Shown here: positions 5,417 to 12,500 of the stretch, one piece after another
Layout: every line of letters starts with the position of its first letter
Numbering within the stretch: the first letter of the stretch is position 1
Origin: an uncultured Akkermansia sp.
GTDB lineage: Bacteria > Verrucomicrobiota > Verrucomicrobiia > Verrucomicrobiales > Akkermansiaceae
Length of the DNA stretch: 15,788 bases
NCBI GenBank assembly: GCA_904502165.1
Contig: CAJGDB010000037.1
Span: 1-15,788 of the forward strand
Direction of reading: 5' to 3'
Translations under genes and position numbers: made by a program
The notes under the pieces: generated by a model
What the model was told of the DNA's origin: nothing
What the model saw: the letters and a program-made list of their open reading frames with translations, nothing else
The model's database searches: none

Positions 5417-7267
5417 ATGAGTGCAGCAGATAAAGAAAAAATGTGGGATGTGTTCAAACCGATACTCAAGCGGTACATGCTGCCGCGCTGGTATCTGATT
5501 GCGGGGGGCGTGGTTGCAGGTGTTGTGGCGGCTGCGGCTGCGGGTTTCGGCCTGCCGTTTATGACTCAGTACATCTTTCCCGTGGTGTTCGGGACGATGG
5601 AACCGCCTGCTTTTCTGAGGGATGCCATCAATTACCTCTTTGCTCCGGAAGATATGGAGCGTGCCGTCATGTGGCTTGCGGCTGCCTTTATTCCGCTCGT
5701 GATGGCTATCCGCGGGCTCGCTACCTACTCCAATACCTACCTGCTTACCCGCGCCGGAACCGAGGCGCTCATGGAGCTGCGTGTAGATGTCTTTGCCCGC
5801 CTGCAGTGGCTCTCCTTCTCATACCATGACCGCCGTAGCCGTGGTGACCTGATGACGGTGGTACTCCAGTATACCCAGATGGCGCAGCAGGGGATGGTGA
5901 CTATTTTCAATGAGTTGGTGATTCAGCCCCTGACGCTGCTCTCAGCGGTTGGTTATCTTGTTTATGCGGCTTGTTCCAATGATGAAAGTGCCATTCTGCT
6001 GGGAAATCTGCTGATTTCCTGTGCCTGTGTGCCGCTGGTGCGTCTGGTAGGTAAGAAAATGGCAAAGCACATGGGTAAGGCTATGAAGGATATGGGCATT
6101 ATCACGACGGTGGTGGAAGAGACCTTCTCTGCCCAGCGTGAGGTGCGCGCGTTTAATCTGGAATCTTACCGGGAATCCCTGTTGCGCGACTGCATCCGCC
6201 GGTTCAACTCCATCATCATCCGCATGAATGCCTGGAAACAGAGTGTTTCCCCGTCTGTGGAGGTGGTATCGGCTCTTGCGCTGGCCTATTCCCTGTATCG
6301 CGGGTGTAGTGACGGCCTGACGCTGGAGCAGTTCTCGGCCATTGCCTTTGCTTTCTATTTCTGCTATGAGCCCATCAAGCATCTTGGTGCGGTCGCGAAT
6401 AACTGCCAGGTCATGGCTGTGGGAATCGAAGGCATCAACGAGGTGCTGAATGCGGTGGATGAGACACCGGAGCCGGCAGAGCCTGCCAGATTATCTATGC
6501 CCGTGAGCGGCTCAGTCGATTTTGAGGGTGTAAGTTTCGGCTATAATGAGGAGAAGGTCGTGCTGCGCGATGTGAATGTGCATATTCCTGCGGGGCAGGT
6601 GGTGGCTCTGGTAGGCCCCAGTGGTTCCGGCAAGACGACATTCATTAACCTTATCTGCCGATTCTATGATGTGAACAGCGGTGCGGTGAAGATAGACGGG
6701 GTGGATGTGCGCGATATTTCGCGGTCAGACCGTACGCAGAGCATCGGCCTTGTCTCGCAGTTTGCGGCCTTGTTCCATGCCTCCATTTATGAGAATATCC
6801 GCGCCGGGCGCCCGGATGCCACGCGCGAGGATGTGCTGGCCGCCGCCCGTCAGGCCAGGGTTGATGAGTTTGCCGAGCAGACACCCGAAGGCTACGACCG
6901 GGTTCTGGGCGAGGGCGGTGCCGGGCTTTCCGGTGGCCAGCGCCAGCGTGTTTCCATTGCCCGTGCATTCCTGAAGAATGCCCCGGTTCTCATTCTGGAT
7001 GAAGCGACCTCTGCTCTGGATATGAAGAGCGAGGCGGCCATTCAGACCGAGCTGGAGGAGCTGGCAAAGGGGCATACGACCTTTGTAATTGCCCACCGGT
7101 TCAGCACCATCCGTATGGCACAGCGAATCCTTGTCTTTGAAGAGGGCCGCATTATTGCAGATGGCACGCATGCGGAGCTGTATGAGCAATGCTCTCTCTA
7201 CCGCAACCTGTATGATGAACAGGTGCGCCAGGCAGAAGAGGAGAAAGGAAAGGAGGCAGAAGCATGA
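5417..7267 (+). CDS. ABC exporter half-transporter, MsbA/multidrug type (first of pair)
   Basis: A 616-residue membrane-domain plus ATPase fusion, the standard size for a type IV (MsbA-like) exporter half. About 330 N-terminal residues hold the predicted six membrane helices, with a distinctive GFGLPFMTQYIFPVVF after the first (43-58). The nucleotide-binding domain is complete: Walker A GPSGSGKT (400-407), Q-loop LVSQ, signature LSGGQ (504-508), Walker B ILDE with D528/E529 and switch His560 in IAHRFSTI. Such proteins export lipids, lipopolysaccharide precursors, peptides or drugs from the inner membrane; the substrate here is unknown. The next gene overlaps the stop by 4 bp and encodes a similar protein, so the two may form a heterodimer. 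I chose ATG 5417 over the in-frame TTG 5396 because the promoter -10 lies between them. No Shine-Dalgarno is seen. Confidence 0.92.
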   Translation: MSAADKEKMWDVFKPILKRYMLPRWYLIAGGVVAGVVAAAAAGFGLPFMTQYIFPVVFGTMEPPAFLRDAINYLFAPEDMERAVMWLAAAFIPLVMAIRGLATYSNTYLLTRAGTEALMELRVDVFARLQWLSFSYHDRRSRGDLMTVVLQYTQMAQQGMVTIFNELVIQPLTLLSAVGYLVYAACSNDESAILLGNLLISCACVPLVRLVGKKMAKHMGKAMKDMGIITTVVEETFSAQREVRAFNLESYRESLLRDCIRRFNSIIIRMNAWKQSVSPSVEVVSALALAYSLYRGCSDGLTLEQFSAIAFAFYFCYEPIKHLGAVANNCQVMAVGIEGINEVLNAVDETPEPAEPARLSMPVSGSVDFEGVSFGYNEEKVVLRDVNVHIPAGQVVALVGPSGSGKTTFINLICRFYDVNSGAVKIDGVDVRDISRSDRTQSIGLVSQFAALFHASIYENIRAGRPDATREDVLAAARQARVDEFAEQTPEGYDRVLGEGGAGLSGGQRQRVSIARAFLKNAPVLILDEATSALDMKSEAAIQTELEELAKGHTTFVIAHRFSTIRMAQRILVFEEGRIIADGTHAELYEQCSLYRNLYDEQVRQAEEEKGKEAEA

Positions 7268-9054
7268 AAACTCTGATTTATTTCTGGAAGCGGTTTATGT
7301 TGCCGCATATCGGACTGTTTGTCCTGGTGCTTGTTACGGGGGCCGTGGCCGCTGCTGCCAGTGGTGCCGGTGTGCCTTTCATGGTGAAATACGTTTTCCC
7401 TGTTGTATTCAGAGGGAACGAGACTTCTACCCCGGAATTGCTTAACGTGATACCGGCGCTGCAGTCGTTTTCTCCGGATGCCTTGCTGCTGCTGGCCTGT
7501 GCCTCCATGCCTGCGGTATTTGTGGTGCGCGGACTGGCCATGTGGGGCAATGCGGTGCTGGTGAATATTCTCGGAATTCGTATTTTGGAAACGCTCCGCA
7601 TGCAGGTGTTCTGCCGCGTGCAGGAGCTCCCCATCGCTTTCATGGAAAGCCGCCGTAAAGGCGATGTCATCAGCCGCATTCTGGCAGATACATCCAACGT
7701 CCAGAACATTCTGACCACAGTATCGAATGACCTCATCAAACAACCTATTACGGCGTTCTGTTCCATTGCAGCCTTTATCTTCCTTCTGGTAAGCTCTGGG
7801 CAGGGTGTCCTGTTTCTGGTGAATCTTATCTTCATTGCGCTGGCTGCCTGGCCCATCATGGAGTTTGGCAAGCGCATTTCGCAGAAATCCCAGCGAGCCC
7901 AGCAGGGCCTGGGTGAACTGAATACAACCGTTCAGCAGAATCTGGAGAATCAGCGCGAAGTGCGAGCCTATGCTATGGAAGAGCGAGAGATTCAGGATTT
8001 CCGTGAGGTTTCCGGCCGTCTCCAGACAAATCTTGTCAAGCTGGTGAAATACCAGAAGGCTCTGATTCCCGTCATGGAGGTTGTCACGGCGCTGGCGCTG
8101 GCTTTCCTGCTGGTGCGGGGGCGTATGTGCGGCCTGACACTTACAGATTTCATGGCGATTGCGGCCTCACTGTTCTTCATGTTCGATTCCATGAAACGGG
8201 CCGGCACGGCATGGAACCGCTTCAATGAGGCTCAGGGGGCGCTGAAGCGCCTGGCTGAAGTCATGTATGAGCCCAACACCATTCCTCAGCCTGAACATCC
8301 GAAAAAGTTTGACGGTCGCGCCCGGGGTGAAATCCGATTCCGCGATGTCAGCTTCGGCTATGACCCGGAAAAACTGGTTCTGCGGGGGGTGAATCTGACG
8401 ATACCTTCCGGGCAGATTGTGGGTCTTGTGGGCCCCAGCGGGTCTGGCAAAACCACCTTTGCCTCCCTGATTCCTCGCTTTTACGAGGTGACTTCCGGCG
8501 CGATTGAGGTAGATGGTATTGATGTGCGCGAGCTCGATTCGCATGACCTGCGCGAACAGCTTTCGCTTGTCGGGCAGCAGGCTCTGCTGTTTGCTGGTAC
8601 TATCCGGGAGAATATCCGCCTGGGGCGCATGAATGCCAGCGACGAGGAAATCATGGCTGCTGCAGATTCTGCGGCTGTGTCGAAGTTCCTGGATGCCCAG
8701 CCCAGGGGGATTGATACGGAGCTCGGGCAGGGGGGAGCCGGCCTTTCCGGGGGGCAGCGCCAACGCGTGGCCATTGCCCGTGCCTTTGTGAAGAATGCGC
8801 CCATTCTCATTCTGGATGAAGCAACCGCTTCTCTCGATGCGGAAAGCGAGCGTGAGATTCAGGAGGAACTGGACAAACTGGCCCAGGGCCGCACGACTCT
8901 CATTGTTGCACACCGCTTCAGTACCATCCGCAACGCACATCGTATCCTGGTGTTTGATTATGGCCGTATCGTGGGTGATGGAACTCACGAGGAGCTGTAT
9001 GCTTCCTGCCCGCTCTATAGGGACCTGTACGACAGACAGGGTATAGAGAGTTAG
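7264..9054 (+). CDS. ABC exporter half-transporter, MsbA/multidrug type (second of pair)
   Basis: A 596-residue half-transporter with the same build as its upstream neighbour: six predicted membrane helices, then an ATPase domain with Walker A GPSGSGKT (390-397), Q-loop LVGQQ, signature LSGGQ (494-498), Walker B ILDE with D518/E519 and switch His550 in VAHRFSTI. The segment GAGVPFMVKYVFPVVF (34-49) closely matches residues 43-58 of the first protein, so the pair probably arose by tandem duplication. All catalytic motifs are canonical in both, unlike heterodimeric exporters with one degenerate site. The ATG overlaps the preceding TGA (ATGA), and AGGAGG (7251-7256) lies 7 nt before it, so translation is coupled and strong. 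A clear terminator follows the stop. Substrate unknown. Confidence 0.92.
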   Translation: MKTLIYFWKRFMLPHIGLFVLVLVTGAVAAAASGAGVPFMVKYVFPVVFRGNETSTPELLNVIPALQSFSPDALLLLACASMPAVFVVRGLAMWGNAVLVNILGIRILETLRMQVFCRVQELPIAFMESRRKGDVISRILADTSNVQNILTTVSNDLIKQPITAFCSIAAFIFLLVSSGQGVLFLVNLIFIALAAWPIMEFGKRISQKSQRAQQGLGELNTTVQQNLENQREVRAYAMEEREIQDFREVSGRLQTNLVKLVKYQKALIPVMEVVTALALAFLLVRGRMCGLTLTDFMAIAASLFFMFDSMKRAGTAWNRFNEAQGALKRLAEVMYEPNTIPQPEHPKKFDGRARGEIRFRDVSFGYDPEKLVLRGVNLTIPSGQIVGLVGPSGSGKTTFASLIPRFYEVTSGAIEVDGIDVRELDSHDLREQLSLVGQQALLFAGTIRENIRLGRMNASDEEIMAAADSAAVSKFLDAQPRGIDTELGQGGAGLSGGQRQRVAIARAFVKNAPILILDEATASLDAESEREIQEELDKLAQGRTTLIVAHRFSTIRNAHRILVFDYGRIVGDGTHEELYASCPLYRDLYDRQGIES

Positions 9055-9081
9055 CAGTCGCCGCACTTTCTTGCTAAATCA

Positions 9082-9118
9082 GGCCTTTCTGCTTTGCTGG
9101 CAGAAGGGTCTTTTCTTG
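9082..9118 (+). terminator. Intrinsic terminator of the ABC exporter operon
   Basis: An 11 bp stem (9082-9092 with 9100-9110, two G-U pairs, 7 nt loop) followed by TTTTCTTG, 27 nt after the second ABC stop. A standard rho-independent terminator on the plus strand. Confidence 0.85.
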
Positions 9119-9140
9119 TACTCCGGCTGTGTGTTCCGGA

Positions 9141-9170
9141 AAACAAAAAAGACCTGCATGGGCAGGTCTT
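9141..9170 (-). terminator. Intrinsic terminator of the tRNA-Gly operon
   Basis: On the minus strand AAGACCTGC (9170-9162), a 4 nt loop and GCAGGTCTT (9157-9149) form a perfect 9 bp stem followed by TTTTTTGTTT. It lies 10 nt past the last tRNA and faces the ABC operon terminator. Confidence 0.92.
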
Positions 9171-9180
9171 CCGGACGAAG

Positions 9181-9252
9181 AGCGGATGATGGGATTCGAA
9201 CCCACGACATCAACCTTGGCAAGGTTGCGCTCTACCACTGAGCTACATCCGC
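9181..9252 (-). tRNA. tRNA-Gly (anticodon GCC), copy 3 in transcription order
   Basis: A complete cloverleaf read on the minus strand: 7 bp acceptor stem GCGGATG/CATCCGC, D-arm GCTC-AGTGGTA-GAGC, anticodon arm CAACC-TTGCCAA-GGTTG with anticodon GCC, and T-arm GTGGG-TTCGAAT-CCCAT. The discriminator base is T at 9181, as is usual for bacterial tRNA-Gly. No CCA is encoded, so it is added after transcription. It decodes GGC and GGT. The tRNA sequence is the same as in the two other copies; the terminator follows directly. Confidence 0.97.
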
Positions 9253-9265
9253 GATATTTCTGGAG

Positions 9266-9337
9266 AGCGGATGATGGGATTCGAACCCACGACATCAACC
9301 TTGGCAAGGTTGCGCTCTACCACTGAGCTACATCCGC
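9266..9337 (-). tRNA. tRNA-Gly (anticodon GCC), copy 2
   Basis: Same sequence over the 71 paired and loop positions plus the T discriminator as the neighbouring copies, with anticodon GCC and no encoded CCA. It is separated from copy 3 by 13 bp (9253-9265) between mature ends. Confidence 0.97.
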
Positions 9338-9349
9338 GTGTTTCTGGAG

Positions 9350-9421
9350 AGCGGATGATGGGATTCGAACCCACGACATCAACCTTGGCAAGGTTGCGCT
9401 CTACCACTGAGCTACATCCGC
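9350..9421 (-). tRNA. tRNA-Gly (anticodon GCC), copy 1 (promoter-proximal)
   Basis: First transcribed of the three identical glycine tRNAs, with anticodon GCC, T discriminator and no encoded CCA. It lies about 30 nt downstream of the predicted transcription start. The spacer to copy 2 is 12 bp (9338-9349) between mature ends. Confidence 0.97.
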
Positions 9422-9457
9422 GTTTGCATTTCCACGTTTTCCGTGAAAGCGGGGGCT

Positions 9458-9485
9458 ATTATACGTATCTGTTGCAGCAAATCAA
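9458..9485 (-). promoter_or_regulatory. Promoter of the tRNA-Gly operon
   Basis: On the minus strand TTGATT (9485-9480), a 16 bp spacer and a perfect TATAAT (9463-9458). The bases after the -10 are GC-rich (AGCCCCCGC), the discriminator type seen at stringently controlled stable-RNA promoters. An A/T-rich stretch with T7-AG-A7 (9489-9504) just upstream could serve as an UP element. Confidence 0.8.
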
Positions 9486-9532
9486 GCCTTTTTTTAGAAA
9501 AAAATCCAATATGGGTAAAAAATTGTTTTTTC

Positions 9533-9560
9533 TTGTCTGGGTAGTGGTATTTGCTAGAAT
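9533..9560 (+). promoter_or_regulatory. Putative macroglobulin promoter, leaderless layout
   Basis: TTGTCT (9533-9538), a 16 bp spacer and an extended -10 TGC-TAGAAT (9552-9560). The ATG is at 9569, so a start site about 7 nt past the -10 (near 9567) would give an mRNA beginning at or a few bases from the start codon. It is divergent from the tRNA promoter; the two -35 boxes are 47 bp apart across an A/T-rich stretch. Confidence 0.6.
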
Positions 9561-9568
9561 GAGAGGAA

Positions 9569-12500
9569 ATGAAGCGTTTGTTGTTGATTTTATCGGGCTT
9601 GATGCTTTCTCTGCCGCTGGCGGCGGAAGAGGGGGGGCTCTGCCGTATTCATAGTGATGAATACCGGCAGGAAGTGCAGTTCCACTTTGCCGAACCATTG
9701 GTGAGCCATACTGTTGTGGAGAATGGGGGCAGGGAGGATAAAGACTCTCTGAGCGCGGAAGAACTGGGGCTGGATATTCTTCAGATAAGCGGTGACAGCC
9801 AGCATCCTCCCATCCCTCATTGGCGGGACCAGGACTGCCTGGTGGTGAGATTTGCAGAAGGGACTTCCTGCGAGACTTCGTTCCAGTTGAAGTTGCGCCC
9901 TGGTACCCGGTATCTTGGCGGAGCTGTGGCTCCTGACAAAGCTTGCAACTTCCGTTGTCCGCCGGACGGATTACGCGGGCGACCCTTCATGGATGAACGG
10001 GGGCTGGGAGTGATGGTGTGTGCAGAGCGTCAGACAACAAAGGAAAGCCGGGGATTATCCGCAGATTCTCCCCTGCGCTTCGTTTTCCGGGAAGCCCGGA
10101 GACGCTTTGTTTCAGGCAAGATATATTATAATGAGCAGGTGGAGGCGGGGGTGGAACCTGCTTATCTGCGGCAGGGCATCGGGGACGATTCGCTTAAAGT
10201 GCTGCAGAACCGGGGAGAGTCTGTCTGGAAATCCCTGCAAGAGGATTCCCCCCTGCCGGGACACGTGGTTGTGCGGCCGAAGAAGCCGCTGGATACAGAT
10301 AAGGAATGGCATTTGCTGCTGGAGGCAGGCGAGGGTTTTTCAGACTGTTATCCAGTTTGTGAATATGCAACCCCGGAGCCGGAGCTGGGCAGCGGTGTGG
10401 ACTGGGTGTGCCGTGACGGAAAAACATACCTGAGGGTCTTATTCAGTGCCCCTGTGAAGGCTGCTGATATGCCTGGTTTATTTGAACGCATGGTATGGGC
10501 TGTGGGGAATGTAGAAGCGCAGGCTGATGGGAATGCAAAGAAAAAGCTCGTGCTGGATGGCCGTGAAATAGAGTTCCGCTACGCAGGGATAGAAGAAGTG
10601 CCACCGGTGGGGCAGATGGGGACATTCCGCTCCCGGCAGGAAAATCCGCTGATTTATGTGGCCCCGGGCCGGGCTCGTGGTTTTGCGGTGGAGGTATCAG
10701 CAGCCGCACCCGTTCTGCTGGATGTAGTGCTGCCGGAGGAGACGACTTCGTATTTGGGGTGGAAAATGTCGGGAAGTCACCGGCACAGGATTGCGTTGAA
10801 TCCGGCATGGCCGGAACTCTGCCATGGTCGTGATATGATTGTGCCCCGGAAAGGGGCCCGCTGCCTGCGTATGCCCTGTGCCAATCTTGCCGCTGTAAAG
10901 GTGAGTGCCTGGCGTCTGCCTTACGAGATGACCGCCAGCGCTCTCGGGCATTCTCTGGAAAGTACGGCCCGCCTGGTTGCAGACAAGCTGGAGGCCGATC
11001 TGCTGGATGCCCGCGAATGGCGGGGGATGAGTGTGCGTGAATCGGAGCTGGAGCAGAGGGAGGAGCGTTTGAAGGAAACGCGCGCAAAGCTCCGGCAGTC
11101 CGCTGCCCGCAGTCGTATGGTGCTGAAGGACGCGCAGGCCTATGAACCGCATCTGCTGCAGACCGGGAAGGATGGTATGCGCTTCCAGGATGAGCTGGTA
11201 CTGAAACTCGATGATGTCACCGGGGGGGAGCCGGCTCCCGGAATGTATCTGTTGCGCCTGGAGTCTCAGCCCAATGAATGTGTGCAGCGTGCCCTGCGTC
11301 TGAATGACCGGGCAGAGGAATCGCTGAATTCTCATACCGATGTCGTGGTGCAGGTTACGGATTTGAATGTCACCATTGCTGAGCGTGCCATCATGGTGAA
11401 TCATTACTCAGATGGCAGTCCGGTGCAGCAGGGAAGTATTTCATACCAGGATGAAAACCAGCAACCTCATCGTCTGGTGCTGGAAAATGGAATAGCCTGG
11501 CTGCCAGAGGATTGGAGAGGCGATTGCAAGATAGTGGTGCGTGCCGGGGATGATATGGTGATGGTCAGGATGCCGCGCAGCTATTCCTCGCGCCGGGGAG
11601 GGAACGGAGAGTCTCACTCGACCATGCTCATTCTTGACCGCCCGATATATCGCCCGGGGGATTCTGTGCATTGCCGGGCGGTGTTGCGGCGGCAGCTGCC
11701 GGATGGCAGCTGCGCGGTGCCTGAAGAAAAGGTGGCCCGGGTGATTCTGCGCCGCCCGGATGGTTCGGAGTTGGAGTCCCGCGAGTTATCGCTGGGCGAA
11801 TATGGAGCTCTGGATACAACATTCACTCTGCCGGAGGGGGAGGACGATGTTGCCGGAAACTATGAGGTAGAAGTCACATGCGGGAGCATCCGCTGCCGGC
11901 AGGTGGTGGCCTGCCAGGTGTTCCGGCGTGATGCATTCAAGGTTCAGCTCAAGCTGGAGGTTGAGCCCGTGGCCCCGCAGGAATATACCGTGAAGGTGGA
12001 GGCGGTGGATTATAGCGGAACTCCCCTGGCTGGAGGAAAGTGTGTGTTGAATCTGGGTCAGGAGGAAATACAGCTATCGCTGGATGCTGCCGGCATGGCT
12101 GAGGTGAAGCGGCAGGTGACGGAGCAGCAGCGGGCCGCGGGCATCATCGCTGTGCGCGGCTCTGTGGCAAACGACCGGGAGGAGTATGTGGAGTGTATCC
12201 CTGTGCGGAAACACATTTTCCCGGCAGATTTTTATATGGAGCTTCGCGGGGATAGCCTGTTCCTGTATGATTCGCGCACGCTGCGGCCCCTGGAGCGAAC
12301 CCAGGAGGTGCAGGTGCGGCTGGTGGATAGTGAAGAGAAGCCTGAACCCGGACCAAACGGCCTGGGGTTGATGAAGCGGCATGAAACCGTATGCTGTGAG
12401 AAAACGCTGCTGGTACCGGCTCAGAACTGGCAGGGTACACCCCTGCCAGGAGCAGAGGAATGGACGGGTACGCCTGATACTGTTCTGGTGCAGGGGCGCG

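Larger units (their letters stand above)
9181..9421 (-). repeat. Tandem repeat of the tRNA-Gly unit (three copies, 84-85 bp)
   Basis: The three units repeat with periods of 85 and 84 bp. The conservation extends beyond the tRNAs into the spacers, which share TTTCTGGAGA and differ only at the first few bases (GATA versus GTG). This indicates recent duplication or homogenisation by unequal recombination. Confidence 0.9.

Noticed and set aside
9437..9449. Small hairpin in the leader of the tRNA transcript
   Set aside because: A short imperfect stem (CACG/CGTG region) of a size common by chance; no functional sign apart from its position.
9129..9654. Open frames with repeated MMGFEPTTSTLARLRSTTEL
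   Set aside because: These are translations of the opposite strand of the tRNA-Gly genes, a well-known source of false proteins in databases.
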